Positions 16,544-25,554 of a stretch of DNA of 64,000 bases are shown here, piece after piece (the first letter of the stretch is position 1; each line of letters begins with the position of its first letter). The stretch covers positions 1,922,001-1,986,000 of the forward strand of contig NZ_CP159835.1 of assembly GCF_047731265.1 (NCBI RefSeq), given 5' to 3'. A program made the position numbers and the translations under genes. Source of the stretch: Patiriisocius sp047731265 (GTDB lineage: Bacteria > Bacteroidota > Bacteroidia > Flavobacteriales > Flavobacteriaceae). Under the pieces are notes generated by a model. It did not search any database. It worked only from the letters and a program-made list of their open reading frames with translations, and was not told where the DNA came from.

Positions 16544-18058
16544 CTATCCATTCAAGGACAATAATTCTTCTAAATAATCTCGTTTATTTGACAAACGAGG
16601 CACCTTGTGTTGTCCTCCTAATTTATCATTTTGTTTTAACCAATCGTAGAATAATTTTTCACGAGCTTGGTGAACTTTAGGAGCGTTTAGTGTTGTATTA
16701 TTATATCGCTTTGCTTCATAATCACTATTTACTTTCATGAGTGCATTGTCTAAGCTTTTTGAAAACGCGATAAGATCTGAAGGCGGTGATTTAAATTGGA
16801 TAATCCATTCGTGTGCACCTTTTTCTTTTCCTTCCATAAATATTGGAGCGGCGGTGTAATCTACAATTTCACAGTTGGTAAGTTGAGAGGCCTCTCTTAA
16901 GGCAGTTTCCGCATTTTCAATGATAAGCTCCTCTCCAAATACATTAATGTGGTGTTTGGTGCGTCCTGTTACCTTTATACGATGTGGACTTGTTGAAGTA
17001 AAACGCACTGTATCCCCAATTTTATAACGCCATAAACCAGCGTTCGTTGTAATTATAATAGCATAGTTTTTCCCTTCTTCGACTTCGCTTAACGGAATAA
17101 TTTTTTCTGATGAGCTTCCGTAGGTGTCCATAAGGATGAATTCATAGAAAATACCATAGTCGAGCATTAACAGTAATTCCTTGTTGCTGTTCCTATCTTG
17201 AATAGCAAAAAATCCTTCTGAAGCATTATAGATTTCATAGCATCTAAAATTATCTCGAGGAAGTAATTTATTGTATTGTTCAATATAAGGTTCAAAACTA
17301 ACGCCTCCGTGAAAATAAACTTCAAGATTAGGCCATACTTCAAGCAGGTTGTTTTTTCCCGTAGTTTCGATTACTTGATTGAGAAGGACAAGCATCCAAG
17401 AAGGAACCCCAGCTAGGCTGGTTACATTTTCTCTTATTGTTTCATCTACAATCGCCTGCATCTTTACTTCCCAATCTCCCATAAGCGAAATTTCGCTACT
17501 GGGTGTGCTGCTGTATTCTGCCCAAAATGGCATATTGTCTATTAATATAGCTGAAAGGTCTCCATATACAGTTCCGTTTTCTTGGTACAATTCCTTGCTT
17601 CCTCCAAGCCGCAAACTTTTACCCACAAAGAGCTGAGAATCTGGATTGTTGTTGTAGTACATGCATAACAAATCCTTACTTGCAGCATAATGACAATTTT
17701 CCAGTGAATCTAGACTCACAGGAATAAACTTGCTTTTAGCATTTGTGGTTCCACTAGATTTTGCAAACCATTTTATAGGTGTTGGCCAGAAAATATTGCT
17801 TTCACCGCGACGTGCACGCTCTATGTTTTTATGATTTTCCTCGTAGGTAGTTATAGGAACACGTTCTGCAAACTGGCGGTAATTGTTAATAGAGTCAAAA
17901 TCATATTCTTTTCCAATCTCTGTGTTTTTTGCCTTCTGAAGTAAATGTTCAAGCAGTTCATTTTGTACATCTATGGGATATTTTAAGAAAAGCTCAATTT
18001 GATGAAATCGCTTTTTTAAAAACCAGCTGGCAATCGAATTAACTATGGGGATTGGCAT
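16544..18058 (-). CDS. GH3 auxin-responsive promoter family protein (acyl-adenylate/amino-acid conjugase fold)
   Basis: The 504-residue protein matches bacterial GH3 proteins of the ANL adenylase superfamily. Visible motifs are the ATP-binding FAKSSGTTNAKSKFIPV (about residues 92-108; the SSGTT core), YNASEGFFAIQD (about 279-290), and LWRYKIGDTVRFT with VTGRTKHHINVFGEEL towards the end. Plant GH3 enzymes conjugate jasmonate or auxin to amino acids; the bacterial substrate is unknown. It is divergent from the DUF2797 gene across 44 bases. Length is normal for the bacterial family. Confidence 0.88.
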   Translation of the reverse strand: MPIPIVNSIASWFLKKRFHQIELFLKYPIDVQNELLEHLLQKAKNTEIGKEYDFDSINNYRQFAERVPITTYEENHKNIERARRGESNIFWPTPIKWFAKSSGTTNAKSKFIPVSLDSLENCHYAASKDLLCMYYNNNPDSQLFVGKSLRLGGSKELYQENGTVYGDLSAILIDNMPFWAEYSSTPSSEISLMGDWEVKMQAIVDETIRENVTSLAGVPSWMLVLLNQVIETTGKNNLLEVWPNLEVYFHGGVSFEPYIEQYNKLLPRDNFRCYEIYNASEGFFAIQDRNSNKELLLMLDYGIFYEFILMDTYGSSSEKIIPLSEVEEGKNYAIIITTNAGLWRYKIGDTVRFTSTSPHRIKVTGRTKHHINVFGEELIIENAETALREASQLTNCEIVDYTAAPIFMEGKEKGAHEWIIQFKSPPSDLIAFSKSLDNALMKVNSDYEAKRYNNTTLNAPKVHQAREKLFYDWLKQNDKLGGQHKVPRLSNKRDYLEELLSLNG

Positions 18059-18102
18059 ATTTTTGACCTATCTTTAGGTTTTAAAAATACAATTTTTATT
18101 TT

Positions 18103-18900
18103 ATGCAGTACAAAGGTGTTTTAACAAAAATGCAAACTGAAATCGGAAACCCTATTCAGTATTACTTAGTTTTTGAAAATGATTTTATTCATATGAACCA
18201 ATTATTGAATAAAACACTGACTATCAATTTTTTGGGGTATCAATGTTTGAACTGCGAGCTACATAAAAAAATATACAGACAAGGGTTTTGTTACGACTGT
18301 TTTTATGAAATTCCGCAGGCTGCAGATTGGATTATGCGACCAGAATTAAGTAAAGCACATTTAGGAATAGAAGATCGGGACCTTGCCTATGAAGAAAAGG
18401 TACAGCTTAAACCGCACATAGTATACCTTGCGAACAGCAGCAATGTTAAAGTAGGAGTGACTCGAAAGACGCAAGTGCCCACCCGATGGATTGATCAAGG
18501 AGCGCACGAGGCAATTGAAATTGTAGAAGTCCCAAATAGGTACTTGGCAGGAATAACAGAACTAGCCCTAAAAGAATACGTGGCAGATAAAACGAATTGG
18601 CGTGCGATGCTGAAAAACGAAATTAAAGATGAAAATTTACTAGAATGGCGTGATACTTTAAAGCAATACATACCAGAAGAAGCGCGAGCTTATTTTATAG
18701 AAAACAACACAGAAACAACGATTCATTTTCCCGTACTTCAATACCCTACAAAGTTGAAAACATTAAACCTTACTAAAACTCCCGAATATCAAGGAGTGCT
18801 TAAAGGTATAAAAGGACAGTATTTACTGTTTGAAGATAACACCGTTTTTAACGTGCGCAGTAATGAAGGTTCTGTGGTTTCAATTACCGTTAAAGGATAA
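18103..18900 (+). CDS. DUF2797 family protein with Cys-rich zinc-finger-like segment
   Basis: The 265-residue product has the DUF2797 pattern: a short N-terminal part, the four-cysteine segment CLNCELHKKIYRQGFCYDCF (about residues 47-66, probably zinc binding), then HIVYLANSSNVKVGVTRKTQVPTRW split over a GIY-YIG-like fold (VYLA ... VKVGVT ... TRWIDQGA) and a terminal beta part. The GIY-YIG resemblance suggests nucleic-acid contact, but no activity is established. The GNAT gene begins at the base after its stop codon. Confidence 0.8.
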   Translation: MQYKGVLTKMQTEIGNPIQYYLVFENDFIHMNQLLNKTLTINFLGYQCLNCELHKKIYRQGFCYDCFYEIPQAADWIMRPELSKAHLGIEDRDLAYEEKVQLKPHIVYLANSSNVKVGVTRKTQVPTRWIDQGAHEAIEIVEVPNRYLAGITELALKEYVADKTNWRAMLKNEIKDENLLEWRDTLKQYIPEEARAYFIENNTETTIHFPVLQYPTKLKTLNLTKTPEYQGVLKGIKGQYLLFEDNTVFNVRSNEGSVVSITVKG

Positions 18901-19485
18901 ATGAATACTTCAGACAACATTGAACTCCAAAATGATAGGGTAATGCTGCGCCCATTAGAGGAAACCGATGAAAAAGAACTATTCAATTTTGTGCAAAATC
19001 AACCTGAAATTTGGACCTATTCATTAAAGCAGCTCAAGAATAAAGATGATTTAAATGGATACATTTCCGCAGCGATTAAAGGCAGAATTGCTGGAACTGT
19101 TTATGCTTTTGTAGTTTACGACCTTCTAAAAAAGAGCTATGCAGGGTGCACGAGGTTTTACAATATCGACCCATTTCATAAAACTGTAATGCTTGGATAT
19201 ACTTGGTATGGTAAAGAATATCAAGGTACAGGATTGAATATGAATGTAAAATATTTAATGCTTGGTTATGCCTTCGAAACCCTAGGTTACGAGCGTGTTG
19301 AATTTAGAGCTGATGTAAATAACGAACGCAGTATCGCGGCTATGAAAAGCATAGGATGCACCGTTGAAGGTGTCTTGCGTCAAAACTTTGCAATAGAAGA
19401 TAAACGAAGAAATAGTATTGTGCTAAGTATTCTAAAAGAAGAATGGCAGGGAGCGTTGAAAGAAAAACTTTTTAATAGGATCTAA
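18901..19485 (+). CDS. GNAT acetyltransferase, RimJ/RimL-like
   Basis: The 194-residue protein begins with the RimJ/RimL pattern NDRVMLRPLEETDEKELF and carries the acetyl-CoA region (GYTWYGKEYQGTGLNMNVKY, about residues 99-118) and the late strand-helix YERVEFRADVNNERSIAAM. Family members acetylate ribosomal proteins, amino acids or antibiotics; the substrate here is unknown. The start codon follows the DUF2797 stop codon without a gap, so translation is probably coupled. Confidence 0.88.
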   Translation: MNTSDNIELQNDRVMLRPLEETDEKELFNFVQNQPEIWTYSLKQLKNKDDLNGYISAAIKGRIAGTVYAFVVYDLLKKSYAGCTRFYNIDPFHKTVMLGYTWYGKEYQGTGLNMNVKYLMLGYAFETLGYERVEFRADVNNERSIAAMKSIGCTVEGVLRQNFAIEDKRRNSIVLSILKEEWQGALKEKLFNRI

Positions 19486-19588
19486 ACGATTTATGGTCTA
19501 CCACTATATTAAAGGGGTATTAAACTTACAGCGAATATTCCACTAATCCTTGGTTTTAATTATAGATAGCTGATGCACAATGTGTTTA

Positions 19589-22303
19589 TTAGTTCCCGCC
19601 CTTAATCGAATCTTTCTTCTTCTTTTTACCTCCCCCAAAGAGACCTCCAAAAACATCTTTAATCGTTTCGGTAGTGCTGTTGGTGTTAGTTCCATTTTGA
19701 TTAGTTGTGCTGGGAGTAGTGCTGTCTTTTGGCTTTATAATACCGTCTAAAATACCGCTCAATGCATCATTAGCTGAGTTTGTAGTGCCATTGTTTTCGT
19801 TAGAATTTCCGCCGCCTATAAGATCTTGTATAGCATTTGCACCTTGATTTATTAAATCGTCTTTTTGTTTGTCGATCAATTTCTTAGTTAGTTCTGAAAT
19901 AGCTGCGTTGGTATTTAAATTAACTTTTGGATTATCAAAACTACCTGTTAATCCTATAGGTAACGCTACGGTCATTTTATCTACTTCAGCTGGATCGAGT
20001 TTGGCCAATAACGAAGTGACTTCACTCCCTAAATATTTTGCAGGCACATCCATTTTGATATTATAATTCATATTTTGATCAAAGCCGTGCGAACCGCCAG
20101 CAGTAATTTTAATTCCTTGAACATCAAAATCGAATGGGCTAACAACAATATTTCCATTGTCAAATTTGAGGTTTGTAGCGACATCTTGGACACTTAATTG
20201 GTCAAGATTTAAGAAGCTTAATTCACTCCCTAAAGCATTCAATAAAGGTATTTGTTCTTTGTTTACTTCGGCTGTCAAAATTTGTGCAAAGGCATTTCCA
20301 GCAAGTGATTTAAGGTCTGGAGTTAAATCGCTATTAAGGTTTCCGTTAAGTTTGATTTTAGTATTCATATTGCCCTGTAATCCTTTAGCAATAGGCACAA
20401 GAAATTTTAGTATTCCAAGTTTTGCAAATGATTCGTCGATGTTAATTTTACTCAAATCAAGATCCATTGCAAAGGTTGGGGTCTCGGTTTTGGTTGAAAT
20501 ATTTCCGTCTAGTGCAATGTCACCTCCTAGAAGACTAGAAGTGATGTTCCTGAGCCCTGCTGTTTCATTTTTAATAACAACACTACCTTTGGCATTATCC
20601 AAAGTAAGGTCGTCATAGATTACTTTCTTTGCTTGAAAATCTATCGTTGCATCTAAGAAATCTGGAATTTTTATTTTATCCTCAGCAGTACTAAGAGAAG
20701 TTTTTTCATTTCCAGTAGCGCTTTCGGATGTTTCACTCATAAAATCATTTAGGTTAAACGTATCTGATTTTAGTAAAAACCTACCTTTTAAATCCTGTTT
20801 CGCCATAATCCAAGGAATCAAATTCTGGATGGTTCCACTTGCATTAACATCGGTATCACCCGTGGTAGCATTCATATCTTCTAAAATAATGTTGCCAGGG
20901 CTCATTTTTATGGATGCATTTGAAATCGCAATTGGATTTTTGAAGGCTGCATCACTATAATTAAAACCATTTAAACTTGCGGTACCAGTTGTTTTAATAT
21001 TTTGATATTGCTCCTTTTCCACAGATTGCATGTCAAAATTTGTAACGACATCTGCTTTAAAAACTCCTGTTAAATTTTGCTCCATTTCAATGGGTAATAC
21101 TTTATTGATGTTTGCAAGGTTTAATGTTCCTTGAAGGGCTAAATTAATCAGCATGTTTTCGGTAAAGTCTTTTACATTTCCGCTAACATTAAAGATTTCG
21201 TTGTCTATCTTAAAGGTTATTCCTCCTATATTTAAATAGGTGTCTTTCATAAACCCAGTTGTATTAACCAGATCTACATTTATTGAAATATTACGCACTT
21301 CTTTAGGTAAATCTGGGTATTTAAACGAAGCGTTCTCGCTTCGCACTTTGATATCCATCGTCGGAATTCTTTCTTCATCTGCGATTCCTTTGAGTGTTCC
21401 ATTCACTGAAAAATTTCCGGTTGTAGAAACTCCATCCATGTCCTTTACATAGGCTTTAGGAATTAATGCTAAGAAATTTTTAAAATCTGAACTTGGAGTT
21501 TTAAAGGTCAAATCTATTTCATTATTGGTCTCGTTCATTTGTACAAACCCATCAAAAGTGAGCGGGAGATCATTGATTCTTGCCTCGTTTTTAAGAAAAG
21601 AATATTTTTGATTGAATAAATCCATCTGAAATACAGCATCTAGCACGATCGCAGTCTTGTTTAGATATTCCTCACCTTCCATCTTGTAGCTCACGATGGT
21701 ACTTGTTTGCGTATCCAATTGCATCGTGTCCATAGAAAAATCCCCTGTTCCTTCATGATTAAATTCAGAAAGGGTTAAGCATGTTTTTGTGCTCTCATCT
21801 GTATAAATAACCTCTGAATCATTCAGTTCATAATGCTGAAGGTCAAAAGTAAAACCATTACCAGCTTCCTCTGTGTTTTCTATGGTTCCAGGAGTGTCTT
21901 CTTTTATGGCGATATCATAATTTGCATTGCCATTAACGTCAACTTTAATGTTCAGCTTTGCTTTGTTGAGAATTATTTCATCTAACTTTATGGGGTCACC
22001 ACCACCATTTAAAAGTTGGGTAATTCCCATATTTAATTTTAACTGCTGCCCAGCTACTAAAGTATCCCCTTCAAAAGGGACTTTATTAATTACACTGTAG
22101 TTGTTAATCACCAAGGCGGCATTAGGAAAGCTGCTAAAAAGACTCAAATCAAAAACCTCCCAAGCTACGGTAGCATTAAGGTTTTCGTTGATGTTCTTGA
22201 CCAATAATTTTTCAAGTGAATCCTTAAAAAGGTAGGGGGCTGCCAATAATAGTATCAATAAAATTCCAACAATAATTCCAATAATTTTAAATATCTTCTT
22301 CAT
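19589..22303 (-). CDS. AsmA-family envelope protein
   Basis: The 904-residue protein has an N-terminal signal anchor (IIGIIVGILLILLLAAPYLF) and the AsmA opening ENLNATVAWEVFDLSLFSSFP. The long middle is beta-rich, repetitive AsmA/DUF748-like sequence, consistent with the bridge-like lipid transport proteins of the periplasm. The C-terminal 90 residues are a low-complexity N/T/S/G tail ending in a basic GGGKKKKKDSIKGG, probably disordered. Family members in E. coli (AsmA, TamB, YhdP) help move phospholipid to the outer membrane. Gene stands alone between the GNAT gene (convergent) and the queuosine transporter. Confidence 0.85.
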   Translation of the reverse strand: MKKIFKIIGIIVGILLILLLAAPYLFKDSLEKLLVKNINENLNATVAWEVFDLSLFSSFPNAALVINNYSVINKVPFEGDTLVAGQQLKLNMGITQLLNGGGDPIKLDEIILNKAKLNIKVDVNGNANYDIAIKEDTPGTIENTEEAGNGFTFDLQHYELNDSEVIYTDESTKTCLTLSEFNHEGTGDFSMDTMQLDTQTSTIVSYKMEGEEYLNKTAIVLDAVFQMDLFNQKYSFLKNEARINDLPLTFDGFVQMNETNNEIDLTFKTPSSDFKNFLALIPKAYVKDMDGVSTTGNFSVNGTLKGIADEERIPTMDIKVRSENASFKYPDLPKEVRNISINVDLVNTTGFMKDTYLNIGGITFKIDNEIFNVSGNVKDFTENMLINLALQGTLNLANINKVLPIEMEQNLTGVFKADVVTNFDMQSVEKEQYQNIKTTGTASLNGFNYSDAAFKNPIAISNASIKMSPGNIILEDMNATTGDTDVNASGTIQNLIPWIMAKQDLKGRFLLKSDTFNLNDFMSETSESATGNEKTSLSTAEDKIKIPDFLDATIDFQAKKVIYDDLTLDNAKGSVVIKNETAGLRNITSSLLGGDIALDGNISTKTETPTFAMDLDLSKINIDESFAKLGILKFLVPIAKGLQGNMNTKIKLNGNLNSDLTPDLKSLAGNAFAQILTAEVNKEQIPLLNALGSELSFLNLDQLSVQDVATNLKFDNGNIVVSPFDFDVQGIKITAGGSHGFDQNMNYNIKMDVPAKYLGSEVTSLLAKLDPAEVDKMTVALPIGLTGSFDNPKVNLNTNAAISELTKKLIDKQKDDLINQGANAIQDLIGGGNSNENNGTTNSANDALSGILDGIIKPKDSTTPSTTNQNGTNTNSTTETIKDVFGGLFGGGKKKKKDSIKGGN

Positions 22304-22344
22304 AATCTTTAATATTTTTTTACTATAAATGTATATGCGTCGTT

Positions 22345-23058
22345 TTAGTATGAATTTTCACTACTCACTAATAATTCTTCTCCTTCGGCTAAGCCAAATC
22401 TTTTTCTCAACAATCCTACCGCTAAGTATAAAAATGGGGTGTCCAATAATGCTACTAAAGTTTTAAATAGAAAACCACTTAACAATAGTCTCGTGAAAAG
22501 TTCCCAATCAATCTTTCCAAAACTACACAACAACAATAAGACAACAGCTGTATCTACAAATTGTGATAGAAAGGTCGAAAAATTATTTCGCAACCATAAA
22601 TGTTTTCCTTTTGTTAAACGTTTCCAGAAATGAAATATTTGAATATCGATGTATTGCGCCAATAAGTATGCCATCATTGATGCGAATACAGCCATAGCCG
22701 TGGCACCAAAAACAGCGCTAAACAATTCGTTATTTATGGGGCTCCAAGTTGTGGCAGGTACTGCATCTGCTACGTATACGATGCCTAATGAGAAAAAAGA
22801 AGCTATAATTCCTGCGCTTACTAATTGGTTGGCTTTCCTCTTCCCATACACTTCACTAACTATATCTGTGATTAAAAATGTGATGGGATATGGTAAAATG
22901 CCTACGGAAATTTCAAAGTTATAAAGTCCAAAAAAGTCCCAATAAAAAAACTTTTGAAAAATTAAATTTGAAACTACAAGAGAACATATAAAGATGGCTC
23001 CTAAAAAAAGATAGAGTCGTTCTGCTGTTAATTGGTCTTTTATAGATTTATTAATCAC
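22345..23058 (-). CDS. Queuosine precursor transporter (YhhQ / VUT family)
   Basis: The 237-residue integral membrane protein has about six hydrophobic segments. The signature FLITDIVSEVYGKRKANQLV (about residues 61-80) and the later LRNNFSTFLSQFVDTAVVLLL (NNxxTxxSQxxDT) are diagnostic of the YhhQ/COG1738 family, which imports 7-cyano-7-deazaguanine or 7-aminomethyl-7-deazaguanine for queuosine in tRNA. Length matches the family. It is divergent from folK; a consensus promoter for the latter lies in the 70-base gap. Confidence 0.92.
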   Translation of the reverse strand: MINKSIKDQLTAERLYLFLGAIFICSLVVSNLIFQKFFYWDFFGLYNFEISVGILPYPITFLITDIVSEVYGKRKANQLVSAGIIASFFSLGIVYVADAVPATTWSPINNELFSAVFGATAMAVFASMMAYLLAQYIDIQIFHFWKRLTKGKHLWLRNNFSTFLSQFVDTAVVLLLLCSFGKIDWELFTRLLLSGFLFKTLVALLDTPFLYLAVGLLRKRFGLAEGEELLVSSENSY

Positions 23059-23067
23059 TGTTTTTTA

Positions 23068-23098
23068 TTGTCCACAAATATAATTGCGAGTAGCTTTG
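23068..23098 (+). promoter_or_regulatory. Consensus promoter of the folK fusion gene
   Basis: TTG at 23068-23070, 20 bases, TAGCTTTG at 23091-23098. Transcription should start near 23103, which leaves about 28 bases before the first conserved FolK residues. Confidence 0.65.
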
Positions 23099-23130
23099 TT
23101 TTTCTTAATTTCGTTATAAAATACTAAGCC

Positions 23131-24258
23131 ATCATCGAATCCAATACCCTCTATTTAAGTCTAGGAAGTAATCTAGGCAACCGCTTTGAACATTTGCAAG
23201 CAGCAGTGGATGCTATCTTTGAGCAGCTTGGTGCTATTGGTGAAATCTCTTCAGCGTATGAAACTCCAGCTTTGGGTTTTGAAGGAAGTGATTTTCTTAA
23301 TTGTGTTTTGGAAGTATCTACCCAATTAACTGCGGCTAAAGCATTAAAGACATGTTTAAATATTGAAAAGCAACAAGGACGCAAATTAAAAAAAGGTGAT
23401 GCCTACGAATCGCGTATAATTGATATAGATATATTGCTTTATAACGATGAGGTTATTGATAAGAGGGATTTGCAAGTGCCACATCCTAGAATGGTGGATC
23501 GGAAGTTTGTATTACAACCATTGGCAGAAATAAATTCTGAAATCATTCATCCAGTACTAAAAACATCGGTGATTAGATTATTGGCTCATACCAATGATGA
23601 AAGTACCATTATTAAACAATTGAAATGGCTTAGGAATCCTCAGACAAGTTATGATTTCAGCAAGATCAATTATATAGCCATTGAAGGAAACATTGGCGCT
23701 GGAAAAACAAGTTTAGCGCATTTAATTTCAAGAGATTTTAATACAAAACTTAGTTTAGAACGTTTCAAAGACAATCCTTTTTTACCCAAATTTTACGAAG
23801 ACCAGCAACGGTATGCATTTCCTTTAGAGATGTCTTTTTTAGCAGATCGATATCAACAATTATTGGAAGATATTAATCAGTTTGATTTGTTTAAACATTG
23901 TGTGGTAGCAGATTATGATGCGTATAAATCTTTAATATTTGCAAAAGTCACCCTACAACCAGAGGAATTTAATCTATATAAAAAGCTTTTTCATTTGATG
24001 CACAAAGAACTGGCAAAACCAGATGTGTATGTCTATTTATATCAAAATACAGATAGACTTCTTGAGAATATCAAAAAACGGGGTAGAAAGTACGAGAAGA
24101 GCATAAAAGCAGGCTATCTAAGGAAAATTAATGATGGGTATCTGGAATATATCAAAAACCAACACAGCGATACTATTAAAATCATCGATATTTCTGAAAT
24201 GGATTTTGTAAAAAATAGAGCAGATTATCTTTCGGTTTTAAGGCAAATTTTAAAATAA
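23131..24258 (+). CDS. folK: FolK fused to a deoxynucleoside kinase
   Basis: The N-terminal part is 6-hydroxymethyl-dihydropterin pyrophosphokinase: LYLSLGSNLGNRF opens the fold and ESRIIDIDILLYNDEV and LQVPHPRM are its catalytic motifs (the DIDIL pair binds Mg-ATP). The C-terminal 210 residues are a deoxynucleoside kinase with P-loop EGNIGAGKTSLA and SFLADRYQQL. The fusion links folate synthesis and nucleotide salvage and is known from Bacteroidetes. Oddity: the conserved N-terminus is coded from about 23131, but the frame has no ATG, GTG or TTG between the upstream stop (23125) and TTG 23194. That TTG lies inside the FolK domain and would remove the GSN motif. An ATC start at 23131 or 23134, or a sequence error, is likely. 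Confidence 0.85.
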   Translation: MIESNTLYLSLGSNLGNRFEHLQAAVDAIFEQLGAIGEISSAYETPALGFEGSDFLNCVLEVSTQLTAAKALKTCLNIEKQQGRKLKKGDAYESRIIDIDILLYNDEVIDKRDLQVPHPRMVDRKFVLQPLAEINSEIIHPVLKTSVIRLLAHTNDESTIIKQLKWLRNPQTSYDFSKINYIAIEGNIGAGKTSLAHLISRDFNTKLSLERFKDNPFLPKFYEDQQRYAFPLEMSFLADRYQQLLEDINQFDLFKHCVVADYDAYKSLIFAKVTLQPEEFNLYKKLFHLMHKELAKPDVYVYLYQNTDRLLENIKKRGRKYEKSIKAGYLRKINDGYLEYIKNQHSDTIKIIDISEMDFVKNRADYLSVLRQILK

Positions 24259-24640
24259 ACAAGCTCATTACTCCCTGTGGCAAGAAATTTATAATGAAAC
24301 AAATATTTATGATTCGCGTGTCTGGCGAAGAGTCTTGCCAGCATTTACTGCGGGGTGTATTTCACATATTTTTTGTTATGAATTAACCATAGTGTAACCT
24401 GAAACTTGGAAGCGAAACTTGCGTAATCGAAATCGAAATTTAAGAGGAACAAAGAATACTAATTTTGAGAATAATTTTCCTGCAGCGTGGTTCTCTTTGA
24501 AGGCCGTCTAAAAATAAGGAGAGTTGTTTGCAGATAGCGAGAGATTATCAAGGGGATGTTCAGCAGTGTGAATATATAATTTTTGGGAATAAGTAATTAG
24601 AAATGTTGTATGCTACAAGTGCAAAAGTACCTCCTGCCTG
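24259..24640. other. Intergenic stretch without recognisable gene
   Basis: This 382-base gap lies between the convergent folK fusion and the rRNA/tRNA methyltransferase. No coding frame, promoter or clear terminator could be supported. It contains the 16-base string AATCGAAATCGAAATT (24425-24440) that recurs between the two metH genes at 37501. Confidence 0.5.
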
Positions 24641-25177
24641 CTACCGACTAACCTTACAAAACAAGTCCCAAACAACAACTCCACAGCTAACCGAAATGTT
24701 CAAGGAATGCTTGGTTCCATATTGTGGAATTTCTAGTGCAACATCACTTTCAGTGACTACTTCTTGCTGTACTCCTTTAACTTCGTGACCAAAAACAATA
24801 GCATATTTTTGATCTTGTTTGGTTTTAAAATTTTCTAGTGAGATCGCATCTTCGGTTTGCTCAATGCTAGCGACAATTGTATTTTCTGCTTTTAATTTTT
24901 TGATAATGGTTAGGGTGTCTTGAATATACTCCCAATCCACACTATCAGTCGCCCCCAATGCCGTTTTTTGAATGTCTTTATGAGGTGGAGTGGCAGTAAT
25001 ACCACAGAGATAGATTTTCTCAATCAAAAAAGCATCTGCTGTTCTAAAAATAGAGCCAATATTGTTCAAGCTTCTAATATTGTCAAGGACTATAATTAGA
25101 GGTGTTTTTTTAGATTCCTTAAAAGTTTTCGTGTCAAGACGATCTAATTCACTGTTTTTAAGCTTCCGATTATTCAT
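24641..25177 (-). CDS. SpoU/TrmH-family RNA 2'-O-methyltransferase
   Basis: The 178-residue SPOUT enzyme shows the three family motifs: motif 1 VLDNIRSLNNIGSIFRTADAF (split around the conserved N and R), motif 2 YAIVFGHEVKGV, and motif 3 LEIPQYGTKHSLNISVSC. It methylates a ribose 2'-OH in tRNA or rRNA with S-adenosylmethionine bound in the deep trefoil knot. It lacks the extra N-terminal RNA-binding domain of RlmB, so a TrmH- or TrmL-like target is likely, but the exact nucleotide is not known. Confidence 0.88.
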   Translation of the reverse strand: MNNRKLKNSELDRLDTKTFKESKKTPLIIVLDNIRSLNNIGSIFRTADAFLIEKIYLCGITATPPHKDIQKTALGATDSVDWEYIQDTLTIIKKLKAENTIVASIEQTEDAISLENFKTKQDQKYAIVFGHEVKGVQQEVVTESDVALEIPQYGTKHSLNISVSCGVVVWDLFCKVSR

Positions 25178-25293
25178 GGCACAAAAATACCTTTTTTTAT
25201 ACGTGTTACGATTCTCTTTGCTCTAGGATTTAAACCGAAACATAATCTTCTTAAATTCATTTTATGTTACCTTTTTTTTGGAAACAACCTTAA

Positions 25294-25392
25294 ACATTTG
25301 CATTTTTAGACTATTATCTCATAATCACTATTGGGGTGGTACAAAACATATATAATTTGTTATAAGCCTTCCGGTTTTGGAGGGCTTTTTTT
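25294..25392 (+). promoter_or_regulatory. Attenuator-like leader of the ilv operon
   Basis: The leader ends in an intrinsic terminator: AGCCTTCC (25365-25372), loop GGTTTT, GGAGGGCT (25379-25386), then T to 25392, 162 bases before ilvD. Directly before it, one frame reads LIITIGVVQNIYNLL and stops at 25363-25365, at the foot of the hairpin. Isoleucine, valine and leucine are the pathway end products, so this looks like a leader peptide for transcription attenuation. However, this frame has no ATG, GTG or TTG after its upstream stop (25291-25293). The remainder of the gap (25178-25290 and 25393-25554) shows nothing else. Confidence 0.5.
25365..25392 (+). terminator. Terminator/attenuator hairpin before ilvD
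   Basis: Eight-base-pair stem with one G-U pair and a T run, located in front of the biosynthetic operon rather than after a gene, as expected of an attenuator. Confidence 0.75.
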
Positions 25393-25554
25393 ATTCAAGA
25401 AAACAGTGCTCTTGAACATCATATATGAGGGCTTATAAAATACTGACAACCATAATATTAACTAGGTATTTATGCAATTGAGTTTAGCTTGAATCTATAA
25501 AGAGTGATAATCATAGAAAACCAAACAAGTACTTTTGTTTTATTACATAAAAAT

